Of a stretch of 64,000 nucleotides of DNA, positions 33,324-41,872 are shown one piece after another; within the stretch, counting starts at the first letter, position 1; every line of letters begins with the position of its first letter. The translations under genes and the position numbers were made by a program. Below the pieces are notes generated by a model. It had not been told where the DNA came from. It saw only the letters and a program-made list of their open reading frames with translations, and made no database searches. Source of the stretch: Streptomyces qinglanensis (GTDB lineage: Bacteria; Actinomycetota; Actinomycetes; Streptomycetales; Streptomycetaceae); the NCBI RefSeq assembly GCF_900111245.1, contig NZ_FOGO01000018.1, positions 1 to 64,000 of the forward strand, in the 5' to 3' direction.

Positions 33324-34875
33324 ACGAGCCGGGATCGTCGGGGAGAACGGCTCCGGCAAGACGACCCTGCTCCGTCTGCTCGCGGGGCACGAGAAGCCGG
33401 ATGCGGGAGAGATCGTCCTGCACGCCGAGGGAGGTGTGGGCTACCTCGCTCAGGATGCGCCGCTGCCCGCGGAGCTGACCGTCCAGCAGGTCATCGACGG
33501 CGCGCTGGCCGAACTGCGCGCCATGGAGAGCCGTTTGCGCACGCTGGAAGCAGCGATGGCGGAGGGCGGGAAGTCGCTCCTCGCCGAGTACGGGAACCTG
33601 CTGACCGCGTTCGAACTGCGGGGCGGTTATGACGCCGGGGCCCGCGTCGAGCGTGCATTGCACGGTCTCGGGCTGGGACTCCTGCCCCGCGGCCGCACTG
33701 TCGGCGGCCTCTCCGGTGGCGAACGGGTGCGGCTCCGGATGGCCGCGCTGCTGGCCGCGAGCCCCGAGGTGCTGCTGCTGGACGAGCCGACCAATCACCT
33801 GGACGACGCCGCGCTGCGCTGGCTGGAGGAGCATCTGCGGGCACGCCGCGGCACCACCCTCGCCGTCTCGCACGACCGCACTTTCCTGGAACGGATCGCG
33901 ACGACGCTGCTGGAGGTGGACGGCGATCGCCGCACGGTAACCCGCTACGGCAACGGCTATGGGGGCTATCTGGCGGAGCAGGCTGCGGCCCGCCGCCGCT
34001 GGGCCGAGACGTACGAGCGCCGGCAGGCCGAGATGGTAAGGCTCCGGGAGGCCGCCGCCACCACGGCCCGCAGGGTGGCGCCCGGAAGGGTGATCAAGGA
34101 CGGCAACAAGATGGCCTACGACCGGGCAGCCGGTCGCGTCCAGCAGTCGCTGGCCGGGCGGGTCCGCAATGCCGAGGAGAGGCTGCGCCGACTACTGGCG
34201 GATCCGGTGCCGCCCCCGCCGGTACCGTTGCGTTTCGCCCCGGAGCTACGCGCCGGGGGACTGCGCGGCACGGTGCTGACGGCCGAGGGCATCGCGGTCC
34301 GCGGTCGGTTGGCCCGGACCGACCTGACGCTCACGGCAGGCGAGCGGCTGCTGGTGACGGGGCCGAACGGCGCGGGGAAGAGCACACTGCTGAACGCCCT
34401 CGCCGGGAAGCCGACACCGGAGACCGGCCGGATCGCCCACCGAGGCACGATCGCCCACCTGCCCCAGGAGCCGGAGATCCCCGGCGGATCGGAGCAGACC
34501 CTGCTGGACGCGTACGCGCACGGCCGTCCCGGGTCGCGTGCGGAGCACGCCCGACGGCTGCTGTCGCTGGGCCTGTTCGCCCCGGAGCGGCTGGAGGTGC
34601 CCGTCGCCCGGCTCTCCACCGGTCAGCGGCAGCGTCTGGCCCTGGCCCGGCTGGTGACCACACCGGCGGACATCCTGCTGCTGGACGAGCCGACCAACCA
34701 CCTGTCTCCCGCGCTGGCCGAGGAACTGGAGGAGGCGTTGCACGCCTACCCGGGCGCGTTGGTCGTGGTGAGCCACGACCGCAGGCTGCGGCAGGGCTGG
34801 CGGGGTGCGCAGTTTGCACTGGAGGAACCGAACGCGGCGCTCTCCGAGGAAGCGGCCGGGAAGAGGAGCTGTTGA
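33232..34875 (+). CDS. ABC-F ribosome-protection protein (antibiotic resistance type)
   Basis: A 547-residue protein with two ABC domains and no membrane segments. First domain: GENGSGKTT, LSGGERVRLRMAALL, LLLDEPTNHLDD. Second domain: GPNGAGKST, LSTGQRQRLALARL, LLLDEPTNHLSP. The linker (about residues 235-330) is long and basic. Proteins of this group release drugs such as lincosamides, streptogramin A, pleuromutilins or macrolides from the ribosome. The following gene inactivates streptogramin B, so streptogramin resistance is the likely role. GGAGAG is 5-6 bases before the ATG. Exact drug range cannot be read from the sequence. Confidence 0.92.
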   Translation: MATRITASAVTKSYDGRTVLDGVSCSLSAGERAGIVGENGSGKTTLLRLLAGHEKPDAGEIVLHAEGGVGYLAQDAPLPAELTVQQVIDGALAELRAMESRLRTLEAAMAEGGKSLLAEYGNLLTAFELRGGYDAGARVERALHGLGLGLLPRGRTVGGLSGGERVRLRMAALLAASPEVLLLDEPTNHLDDAALRWLEEHLRARRGTTLAVSHDRTFLERIATTLLEVDGDRRTVTRYGNGYGGYLAEQAAARRRWAETYERRQAEMVRLREAAATTARRVAPGRVIKDGNKMAYDRAAGRVQQSLAGRVRNAEERLRRLLADPVPPPPVPLRFAPELRAGGLRGTVLTAEGIAVRGRLARTDLTLTAGERLLVTGPNGAGKSTLLNALAGKPTPETGRIAHRGTIAHLPQEPEIPGGSEQTLLDAYAHGRPGSRAEHARRLLSLGLFAPERLEVPVARLSTGQRQRLALARLVTTPADILLLDEPTNHLSPALAEELEEALHAYPGALVVVSHDRRLRQGWRGAQFALEEPNAALSEEAAGKRSC

Positions 34876-35843
34876 TGAGTCAGAAGTCGGCGAGCACCGG
34901 GCGCGTATCACGTTCCGCGTCCGGTCCCGGGACGGAACCGGTGTCGCCGGTGCCTCCGGTGGTCGTGACCACTATGGCGGCCTTCGGTCCAGGAGCGGGC
35001 CCCTACGGCATCGTCACCGGCCCCGACGGGGCACTGTGGGTCACCCTCGTGGCGGCGGGTGCCGTGGCCCGCGTCACGCCGGAGGGCCGGGTGACGACCT
35101 GTCCGTTGGACGCGGCGGATTCGGGCCCGACAGCGATCACGCCGGGGCCCGACGGCGCCCTGTGGTTCACCCGCACCAAAGACCATCGCATCGGTCGGAT
35201 CACGGTCGAGGGGGAGAGCACGTCCTTCGCCCTCCCGACGCCGGAGTGCGGCCCGTACGGCATTGCGGCGGCCGCGGACGGGGCGCTCTGGTTCACGGAG
35301 ACGAGCGCCCATCGCGTCGGCCGGATCACTACGGAAGGTGAGGTCACCGAGTTTCCCCTGCCGAGCGACGGCTGCTTTCCCTCCGCGCTGGTGGCGGGTC
35401 CGGACGGGGCCCTGTGGTGCACGTTGAACCAGGCGGATGCGATCGCCCGGATCGCCCTCGACGGCAGCGTCACGGTGTATGAGCTGCCCACTGCGGGAGC
35501 GGCACCGGTGGGGATCGCCGCTGGGACGGACGAGCTGTGGTTCGCGGAGATCGGCGCCGGCCAGCTCGGGCGGATCAGCGTGGACGGCCGGGTCGAGGAA
35601 TGTCCGCTGCCCGACCGGCAGTCGAGGCCGCACGCGGTGAGCGTCGGCCCGGACGGTACCTGCTGGGTCACTGAGTGGGCGGGCAATCGCGTGGCTGCCC
35701 GTGCCCCTTCCGGTCACCTCGTGGAGCATCCGCTGCCCACGCCCGGATCGGAACCGCACGGTCTGACCATCGGCCCGGACGGTGACCTCTATGTTGCGCT
35801 GGAGCTGGGAGAGGTGGTGCGGATCAGCACGTTGCGGCCCTGA
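34875..35843 (+). CDS. vgb: Virginiamycin B (streptogramin B) lyase
   Basis: A 322-residue seven-bladed propeller made of repeated units such as GPDGALWFT followed by IGRIT. Residues around the Vgb active site are kept: RPHAVS, VTEW and EPHGLT correspond to the catalytic His and Glu regions of staphylococcal Vgb. The enzyme opens the streptogramin B ring by elimination at the ester bond. The ATG overlaps the ABC-F stop (TGATG) and GAGGAG precedes it, so the pair is one operon. It is slightly longer than Vgb at the N-terminus. Confidence 0.92.
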   Translation: MSQKSASTGRVSRSASGPGTEPVSPVPPVVVTTMAAFGPGAGPYGIVTGPDGALWVTLVAAGAVARVTPEGRVTTCPLDAADSGPTAITPGPDGALWFTRTKDHRIGRITVEGESTSFALPTPECGPYGIAAAADGALWFTETSAHRVGRITTEGEVTEFPLPSDGCFPSALVAGPDGALWCTLNQADAIARIALDGSVTVYELPTAGAAPVGIAAGTDELWFAEIGAGQLGRISVDGRVEECPLPDRQSRPHAVSVGPDGTCWVTEWAGNRVAARAPSGHLVEHPLPTPGSEPHGLTIGPDGDLYVALELGEVVRISTLRP

Positions 35844-35894
35844 CGGCCCTGACGGCCCTGACGGCCCTGACGGCCCTGACGGCCCTGACGGCCC
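35841..35894 (+). repeat. Six 9-bp TGACGGCCC repeats starting at the vgb stop
   Basis: Six perfect TGACGGCCC units begin exactly at the vgb stop codon; since the unit is nine bases, all six TGAs are in the vgb frame. The gap up to 36176 otherwise shows no gene. Confidence 0.92.
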
Positions 35895-36176
35895 TGTCCT
35901 GGGACTGTGTCTTGATCGGTCCTGCCCTGCTCTGGCCTGTGTCCGGAGGGGTCGCAGCGGGCATGGACCGCCGGGCACCCGGGCTTCACGGACCTGCATC
36001 CCGGCACCGCCACCGGCACCAGACCCGCTACTGGCATCCGGCTCCGGCAAGCACCGTTCCGGCGCCGGAGGGCCCGGAGAGCTCCCGGATCCGGTGGCGG
36101 TCTCGATCCGCAGGCAGGGGCGGGGACTTGCGGCGGGGACTTGCGGTGGGGCCCCGCCCCAGAGGCCCGGGGCGGG

Positions 36177-37334
36177 TCAGGGCAGTCGGGGCGGGACCCA
36201 GGTGTGGTGGCGGAGGACCATGCGTGTCGTGATGCGGGAGGGGGTCAGTCGCATCGCCGTGTTCCGGAGGGCTACGGCCAGGGGATGGGAGAGCTGCTGT
36301 CCCATCCGCCCGGCCTGCCGGGCGGCCCCCGAGACGTCCTCAGCGCGCGGTCGGCGCTCGGCGTCGTAGCGGGCGAGTGCGGCCTCGATGGTGGGCTCGG
36401 TGCCGAGCGAGGCGGCCAGTACGACCGCGTCCTCCAGTGCCTGGCAAGCGCCTTGTCCGAGATTGGGGGTCATCGCGTGCGCCGCGTCGCCGAGCAGCGC
36501 GACCCGGCCGACTGTGTACGAGGGGAGGGGTGTGCGGAGTTCGTTGACGTCGTGGTGCAGCACGTCCTCCGCTCGGGTCGCCTCGAGCAGGGCGGGTATC
36601 GGGTCGTGCCAGGTGCCGAAGCGGCGGCGCAGTTCGGCCAGAGGGTCGGCGTACCGCGTTCCGGCGGGGGCGCTGAGTACGGCGTGCCACTCGGCTCGCC
36701 CGTCTCTGAAGGCGATGTGCCCGAACTCCATGCCCTGTCCCCAGGTCAGTTCGAAGTCGGTGGGCAGATCGATCGGGTGCTCGGTGATGGCGCGCAGGAC
36801 CGTCGAGCCGCTGTGGACCGGGCCGGGATGGTCGGGGAAGAGGCTTCTGCGGAGCGTGCTGCCGATGCCGTCGGCGGCGACCACGAGGTCGGCCTCCAAG
36901 ACGGCCTCGCCGCAGTCGACGTGCACCGTCGCGGGGCCGGTCTGTACGACGGTGGCCGCCTCGGAACCGATCAGCAGGGAGTCGGCGGGCAGGGAGTCGC
37001 GGAGCAGTCGGTGCAGGGCGGAGCGGGGGATGCCCATGATCGGGGTGCCCACCGCCCTCTCCAGCGCCGCACCGTCCATCCGGGCCAGCCGGCCGCCGCG
37101 TGGTGTACAGGTGCCGCCGCGGTACTGGCCCCGCGAAGCGGCCCGTACCGCGGCGCCGACGCCGAGTTCGTCCAGGGCCCGCAGACCGTTGGCGGCCAGC
37201 GAGATGCCTGCCCCCGCGTCCTCGAGCACGGGCGCGCGCTCGAGGACCGTCACTTCCCAGCCGCTGCGGCGCAGGCCGATCGCGGCGGCGAGTCCGCCGA
37301 TGCCCCCTCCGACCACCACTGCTGTGCTGCCCAT
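36177..37334 (-). CDS. FAD-dependent class A monooxygenase
   Basis: A 385-residue aromatic-ring-type monooxygenase (PHBH/salicylate hydroxylase group): N-terminal AVVVGGGIGGLAAAIGL, DG-type LVVAADGIGSTLRR, and ALLGDAAHAMTPNLGQGACQALEDA for FAD. It is probably cytosolic and uses NAD(P)H to hydroxylate an aromatic compound or drug. It is divergent from a TetR gene, with two identical palindromes in the 72-base gap, so it is very likely the direct target of that repressor. Substrate unknown. Confidence 0.92.
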   Translation of the reverse strand: MGSTAVVVGGGIGGLAAAIGLRRSGWEVTVLERAPVLEDAGAGISLAANGLRALDELGVGAAVRAASRGQYRGGTCTPRGGRLARMDGAALERAVGTPIMGIPRSALHRLLRDSLPADSLLIGSEAATVVQTGPATVHVDCGEAVLEADLVVAADGIGSTLRRSLFPDHPGPVHSGSTVLRAITEHPIDLPTDFELTWGQGMEFGHIAFRDGRAEWHAVLSAPAGTRYADPLAELRRRFGTWHDPIPALLEATRAEDVLHHDVNELRTPLPSYTVGRVALLGDAAHAMTPNLGQGACQALEDAVVLAASLGTEPTIEAALARYDAERRPRAEDVSGAARQAGRMGQQLSHPLAVALRNTAMRLTPSRITTRMVLRHHTWVPPRLP

Positions 37335-37350
37335 GCCGAAACCCCGATTC

Positions 37351-37398
37351 TTCTACAGGTGTAGAAGAGCATCCTATCCGGTGCTCTACAGGTGTAGA
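37351..37398. promoter_or_regulatory. Two identical TetR operators in a divergent promoter
   Basis: TCTACAGGTGTAGA occurs at 37352-37365 and 37385-37398, each an inverted repeat TCTACA-GG-TGTAGA, exactly 33 bases apart (about three helical turns). The first extends to TTCTACAGGTGTAGAA. They fill the gap between the monooxygenase and tetR, a textbook place for autoregulation of both genes. Confidence 0.85.
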
Positions 37399-37406
37399 AA
37401 AGAGGT

Positions 37407-37964
37407 ATGGCTTCGGACCGGCGCACTCTCCTGGCGGACTCGGCAATCGACGTACTCGCCGAGGAGGGGATCCGGGGCCTCACCCACCGCGCAGTCGACC
37501 GCAGAGCGGCCCTGCCGACCGGGACCACCTCGGCCTACTTCCGGACACGTGCCGCGTTGCTCAGCGCTCTCGTCACCCGCCTGGTCCACCTCGACCAGGC
37601 GGAACTGCAGGCCACGGCCGAAGAGCTGCCCTCTCTGCGCACCGCCGAGGAACTGGTGGACGGCATGGCGCTGCTCATCCGGCAGCGACTCACCGGCGAG
37701 GGCCGCCGCCGCTCCCTCGCCCGTTACGCCTGCGCTGTCGAGAGCGTGCGCGACCCGGAACTCCGCGAGATCCTCGTGCCCCGCGACAACGCCGGGCGTG
37801 AGGCCGTCCGGTCGTTCCTCGCCACACGCGGTGTCCCGGACGTCGAGAGCCGCACGCATACCCTGCTGACCTGCATCGACGGACTGGTCTTCGACCACCT
37901 CGTCAGCGGTGGTGAAGCGCGGCGCGAGGCCCTGGAGGGCCTGGTCGCCGCCGCACTGCGGTAG
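37407..37964 (+). CDS. TetR-family repressor of the monooxygenase gene
   Basis: A 185-residue regulator with N-terminal HTH (RRTLLADSAIDVLAEEG, GLTHRAVDRRAALPTGTTSAYF) and a helical ligand domain. The start codon lies 8 bases past the second operator, and there is hardly room for a binding site, so the message may be leaderless. Ligand probably an aromatic or antibiotic handled by the divergent monooxygenase. Confidence 0.92.
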   Translation: MASDRRTLLADSAIDVLAEEGIRGLTHRAVDRRAALPTGTTSAYFRTRAALLSALVTRLVHLDQAELQATAEELPSLRTAEELVDGMALLIRQRLTGEGRRRSLARYACAVESVRDPELREILVPRDNAGREAVRSFLATRGVPDVESRTHTLLTCIDGLVFDHLVSGGEARREALEGLVAAALR

Positions 37965-38060
37965 GCCCCGGGCGATCGGTAGGACCCGGGTGCAGGGCCC
38001 GGGACCGGAGCCGCCGGAAAGCGGTTGGCGGCGGCGGGGCCGAGCCGCGAGGATGACGGG

Positions 38061-38819
38061 ATGGTGCGCTCGTTCGATGATCTGGTGGCGGAGGCCGCTT
38101 CCGTCTCCGTCGAAGGCTGGGACTTCTCCTGGCTGGAGGGCAGGGCTACCGAGGAGCGGCCGTCCTGGGGATATCAGCGGCAGATGAGCGCCCGGCTCGC
38201 CACCGCCTCCGCCGCGCTCGACATCCAGACCGGCGGCGGCGAGGTGCTCGCGGGGGCGGATCGGCTGCCGCCGGTGATGGCCGCCACCGAGTCGTGGCCG
38301 CCGAACGTCGCCAAGGCGACCGCGCTGCTGCGCCCTCGTGGCGTGGTGGTCGTCGCGGACACGGACGAGGCGCCACTGCCGTTCGCCGACGGCGCGTTCG
38401 ACCTGGTGGTCAGCCGGCACCCGGTGCGGGCCCGGTGGTCGGAGATCGCCCGGGTGCTGGAGCCTGGCGGCAGCTACCTGGCTCAGCACGTGGGCCCGGC
38501 ATCGGTGTTCGAACTGGTGGAGTACTTCCTCGGTCCCCAGCCCGAGGCCCGGCGGCGACGGCGGCCCGAGGACGAGCGGGCGGCGGCCGAGGCGGCCGGG
38601 CTGACGGTGGTGGACCTGCGGTCCGAGCGGCTCCGTATGGAGTTCTTCGACGTCGGAGCGGTGGTCTACTTCCTGCGCAAGGTGGTGTGGATGGTCCATG
38701 ACTTCAGCGTGGAGCGCTACCGTGACCGGCTGCGGGAGCTGCACGACCGGATCGAGCGCGAGGGCCCGTTCGTCGCCCACTCGGCGCGCTTCCTCGTCGA
38801 GGCCCGCAAGTCCGCCTGA
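38061..38819 (+). CDS. Class I SAM-dependent methyltransferase
   Basis: A 252-residue protein with a degenerate Rossmann methyltransferase fold: IQTGGGEVLAGADRLP (motif I), ADTDEAPLPFADGAFDLVVSRHP (acidic strand and motif post-I/II) and RVLEPGGSYLAQHVGP (motif III). It resembles methyltransferase type 11 proteins of unknown substrate. GAGGA is 7 bases before the ATG. Its stop codon lies in the first unit of a 16-bp tandem repeat. Confidence 0.85.
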   Translation: MVRSFDDLVAEAASVSVEGWDFSWLEGRATEERPSWGYQRQMSARLATASAALDIQTGGGEVLAGADRLPPVMAATESWPPNVAKATALLRPRGVVVVADTDEAPLPFADGAFDLVVSRHPVRARWSEIARVLEPGGSYLAQHVGPASVFELVEYFLGPQPEARRRRRPEDERAAAEAAGLTVVDLRSERLRMEFFDVGAVVYFLRKVVWMVHDFSVERYRDRLRELHDRIEREGPFVAHSARFLVEARKSA

Positions 38820-38852
38820 CCGCAAGTCCGCCTGACCGCAAGTCCGCCTGAT
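38805..38852 (+). repeat. Three 16-bp tandem units across a stop codon
   Basis: CGCAAGTCCGCCTGAC is present three times, the last with one change. The methyltransferase stop TGA (38817-38819) is in the first unit. A diverged fourth partial copy follows. Confidence 0.88.
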
Positions 38853-38978
38853 CGGATGGCCGCCTGACCGGGCCGCCGCCGTCCGGCCGCCCCCTCCGAC
38901 CGCGAACGGAGGGCTCTGCCGGGGCCCGGGAGGGGCCGGCGGCGCGTGCGGCCCGCACCGGTGGGCCGGGGCCGCGGG

Positions 38979-39398
38979 CTACTGCTCGCCGAAGAGTTCG
39001 AGCAGCTTGCGCTTCTCGAACATCCGGGCGGTCTCCACGGCGGACGGTGTCCCCGCACGCGGATCGGCGCCCGCCTCGACGAGGATCCGCACCACCGCGT
39101 CCTCGCCCTTGAAGACCGCGCCCGCGAGCGGGGACTGGCCCCGGTCGTTGGTGCGGTCGGGGTCGGCGCCCTGCGCCACGAGGGCGCGCACGGTCTCGGG
39201 GTGACCGTGGTAGGCGGCCAGCATCAGCAGGCTGTCGCCCTTGTCGTTGGTCAGGTTCGCCGGGACGCCCGCCTTGACGTAGGCGGCGACGGTGTCGGTG
39301 TCGCCGTGCCGGGCCAGGTCGAAGATCCGCTGCGCCAGTTCGAGGACCTCGGGGTCGTGTGCCGGTTCTTCGCTCGCGGGGGTGGGTGCGTCGCTCAT
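38979..39398 (-). CDS. Ankyrin-repeat protein
   Basis: A 139-residue cytoplasmic protein with an N-terminal acidic helix and three to four ankyrin repeats (NDKGDSLLMLAAYHGHPETV, TNDRGQSPLAGAVFKGEDAV, then AGADPRAGTPSAVETA). Ankyrin repeats bind partner proteins; the partner is unknown. It ends with KRKLLELFGEQ. It is a well-formed small protein of a type common in Streptomyces. Confidence 0.92.
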   Translation of the reverse strand: MSDAPTPASEEPAHDPEVLELAQRIFDLARHGDTDTVAAYVKAGVPANLTNDKGDSLLMLAAYHGHPETVRALVAQGADPDRTNDRGQSPLAGAVFKGEDAVVRILVEAGADPRAGTPSAVETARMFEKRKLLELFGEQ

Positions 39399-39470
39399 GG
39401 GTCCAGCGTACGGACCGCCGCGGGGACCGGAGGGTGTGCCGGGGCCGTCCGCCCTCCTCGGACGAACCTG

Positions 39471-39567
39471 CGGACGTCCTGCAGCCCGTTTCTTCGGACG
39501 TCCTGGAGCCCGTTTCTTCGGACGCTCCCGCAGCCCATTCCCTCGGACGCTCCCGCAGCCGTTCCCT
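39471..39567 (-). repeat. Four 24-25-bp tandem units after the HAD gene
   Basis: Units starting CGGACG(T/C) recur four times: two nearly identical (CGGACGTCCTGCAGCCCGTT type) and two with CGGACGCTCCCGCAGCC. They lie about 90 bases downstream of the HAD stop (minus strand) in a gap without genes. Confidence 0.85.
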
Positions 39568-39657
39568 CGGGACGCCGGCCGCCCCTTCGGACGCCCGCGG
39601 CCTTCCCGGCCGCCCTCCCGGCGGGCCCTCCCGGCGGCCGTCCCCGCTGCCGTTTCC

Positions 39658-40386
39658 TCAGACGTGCGCCAGGGGGTCGACCGTGAGCAGGACCTCGCGC
39701 AGCGAGCCGACGACCCACGCGGCGCCGGCCGTGCGCAGCTCCCGTGCCTTGCGTTCGTTGCGTGCGTAGCCCACGAAGCCGACCCCCGCGGCTCGGGCGG
39801 CTGCCACGTCCTGCGGGGAGTCCCCGATCATCGTCGTGGCGGCCGCGTCCGCACCGGTCGACTCCAGGGCACGCAGCACGCAGTCCGGGTCGGGCTTCAG
39901 CCGCAGGCCGGTGCCGTTGCAGAGGCGTCCGCACAGCCGTTCGCCGAAGGGCTCCAGCAGGTTGCGTCCGGCGAGGTAACGCCGTACGGCGTCGGCGGAG
40001 TTGTCCGTGGCGACGGCCACCGTGCGGCCCGTGGCGTGCAGGGTGCGCACGAGGGTGTCCGCGTATCCGGTGGGGAAGGCGACCGCTGCGGCGGCGACCT
40101 CTTCGCTCGACAGGGACTGCTCCATCCGCTGCGCGCGCTCCGGCGGCAGCAGTGCGCCGTCGTCGAACGCGGCGGTCAGCAGCCGCAGCGGGTCGGAGGT
40201 CTCGGGCCACCCCGGTGCCGGGCCGCCGCCGGGGCCGTCGACGTACGCCGCGCGCAGCGTGTCGGCCACCGAGGCGGCGGTGCGCCGGGCGAAGAGGTGG
40301 CACAACGGGCCGTCGAAGTCGAATATCACGCACTCTGCCGAGCTGATCCGAGCCGAGTTGTTCTGAGGCTGCACTGCCGCCACCAT
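39658..40386 (-). CDS. HAD-superfamily hydrolase
   Basis: A 242-residue phosphatase-like protein with HAD motif I VIFDFDGPLCHLF (nucleophile and acid Asp), motif II AVATDNS (Thr), motif III Lys in RLKPDP, and motif IV MIGDSPQDVAAA. The cap domain insertion follows motif I, as in phosphoglycolate phosphatase-type enzymes. The start is uncertain by a few codons because GGAGG touches the ATG. It probably shares a transcript with the upstream APH-like gene only if read-through occurs (119-base gap). Confidence 0.9.
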   Translation of the reverse strand: MVAAVQPQNNSARISSAECVIFDFDGPLCHLFARRTAASVADTLRAAYVDGPGGGPAPGWPETSDPLRLLTAAFDDGALLPPERAQRMEQSLSSEEVAAAAVAFPTGYADTLVRTLHATGRTVAVATDNSADAVRRYLAGRNLLEPFGERLCGRLCNGTGLRLKPDPDCVLRALESTGADAAATTMIGDSPQDVAAARAAGVGFVGYARNERKARELRTAGAAWVVGSLREVLLTVDPLAHV

Positions 40387-40504
40387 CCTCCGTGTCCCCG
40401 TTCGTGGGCCTCGGCCGTCCCGTTGCCGGGGCAGCGCCGTCGGCCGGGCAGGCAGTGATTGTCGCAGGCGTGTCCGCGATGCGGGCAGCGGTCGGTGGTC
40501 CCGG

Positions 40505-41770
40505 TCAGCGGAGCTGCGGCGGCGTGCACAGTTCGGCGTATGCCGGCTCGATCGCGCCCGGACTGGGCACGTCGGTCAGCTCCAACGGTTCGGCGGCGCG
40601 GACCAGGATCTCGTGCACGAGCTTGGCCGTACGGCCAAGCTGGTCGGCCTGCGCCGGGGTGCCGTGGGCGGCGCCGACCGCGACGGCCTGCCGTACCACG
40701 TCGGCGAAGACGGACTGGGCCCGCTTGTAGGCGAGATAGCGGGGGAGGTCGTCCGCGAGTCCGGCGTCGGCACCGGGCAGCACCGCGGTGACGGCCTGCC
40801 GCCACTCCGCGACGACCTGGGAGCGCTGCCGGGGCGGGTAGTCCATCAGATAGAGGTGGGTCGCCAGGTCGTAGAGCGGGTCACCGAACGCGGCCAGCTC
40901 CCAGTCGATGGTCCACAGCGCGTCGGCCGGATCGACGATGAAGTTGGCCCGGTGCAGGTCACCGTGGAGCAGGCAGCTCGGCCGGTCGGTCAGCCGCGCG
41001 GCCTCGGCGGTCAGCCGGGAGTGCGGTCCCAGCACGTCCGGCGGGATGCCGAGGCGGGCGAAGAGCGGGCCGAACTGCGGCAGTCGGGCGCGGTGTGCGT
41101 GTTCCCGTGTGAAGGCGAGGAGTTCGCGCAGGAAGTGCGCACTGCTCCCGTGCGGGCCGTGCCCCTCCTCCTCGTCGCCCTTGTGACTCTCGCCCTTGTG
41201 ATTCTCGCCCTTTTCGTGCTCCTCGTACGACCCGCCCTGGCCGGGATCTGCTCCGCGCGCCGCGCGTACCGGCGTTGCACTGCCGTCCCGTGCGCGGGCC
41301 TCGGCCGCGGCGGGGGCGAGGGGGGCGCCGCCGCGCTCCGGTGTCCTGCCCGGGGTGTCCCGGAGCGGGCGGGCGTGCAGGTCTCCGGGGCGCAGTCGGC
41401 TCAGAGAGGCGAACCGCTCGATGATCTGCCGCAGATGGCCGGGGGCGACGGGGTGGCCGCGCGGGGTGAGGGACGCCAGGGTCCGGCCCTCGATGAACCC
41501 GTGGAAGACCGTGCCCGACCGGCGGACCCGGTGCACGGGGGGTACATGGGACACGCCGAGCCGGGCCAGGTCGAGCAGTACCTCGTCCTCCGAGGCGAAG
41601 TACCGCCGGTCGAACCACAGGGCGTCCTCCCGCGGTTCGCCGATCTTCACCCGGCCCAGCCGGGTCAGCTCGCCCTGGGGCCGCACCACGTACCACTCGC
41701 GGTGGTACCCCGCCAGGGGGCCGTCCACGGCACCGATCGCTTCGGCCTGTCGGAGGGCGGGAGAGGTCAT
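40505..41770 (-). CDS. Aminoglycoside-phosphotransferase-like kinase (APH family)
   Basis: A 421-residue kinase-like protein. Catalytic loop LLHGDLHRANFIVD (His269-Asp271) and metal-binding IDWELAAFGDPLYDLA (Asp289) identify the APH/choline kinase group. The N-lobe is present (about residues 25-100). About 70 low-complexity residues (135-208) rich in Gly, His, Glu and Lys (EKGENHKGESHKGDEEEGH) are inserted between the lobes. The substrate could be an aminoglycoside, a sugar or a metabolite; the family does not decide. It precedes the HAD gene on the same strand. Confidence 0.87.
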   Translation of the reverse strand: MTSPALRQAEAIGAVDGPLAGYHREWYVVRPQGELTRLGRVKIGEPREDALWFDRRYFASEDEVLLDLARLGVSHVPPVHRVRRSGTVFHGFIEGRTLASLTPRGHPVAPGHLRQIIERFASLSRLRPGDLHARPLRDTPGRTPERGGAPLAPAAAEARARDGSATPVRAARGADPGQGGSYEEHEKGENHKGESHKGDEEEGHGPHGSSAHFLRELLAFTREHAHRARLPQFGPLFARLGIPPDVLGPHSRLTAEAARLTDRPSCLLHGDLHRANFIVDPADALWTIDWELAAFGDPLYDLATHLYLMDYPPRQRSQVVAEWRQAVTAVLPGADAGLADDLPRYLAYKRAQSVFADVVRQAVAVGAAHGTPAQADQLGRTAKLVHEILVRAAEPLELTDVPSPGAIEPAYAELCTPPQLR

Positions 41771-41872
41771 CGGTGAGCTGTCCTCGGGGCGGTGGGCCCG
41801 GCCACGGAGATCACCGGGGTGCCGGAACTGTACCGGGTGCCGCCGAACCGGTTCTCGCGGCTTCCTCGCCGG

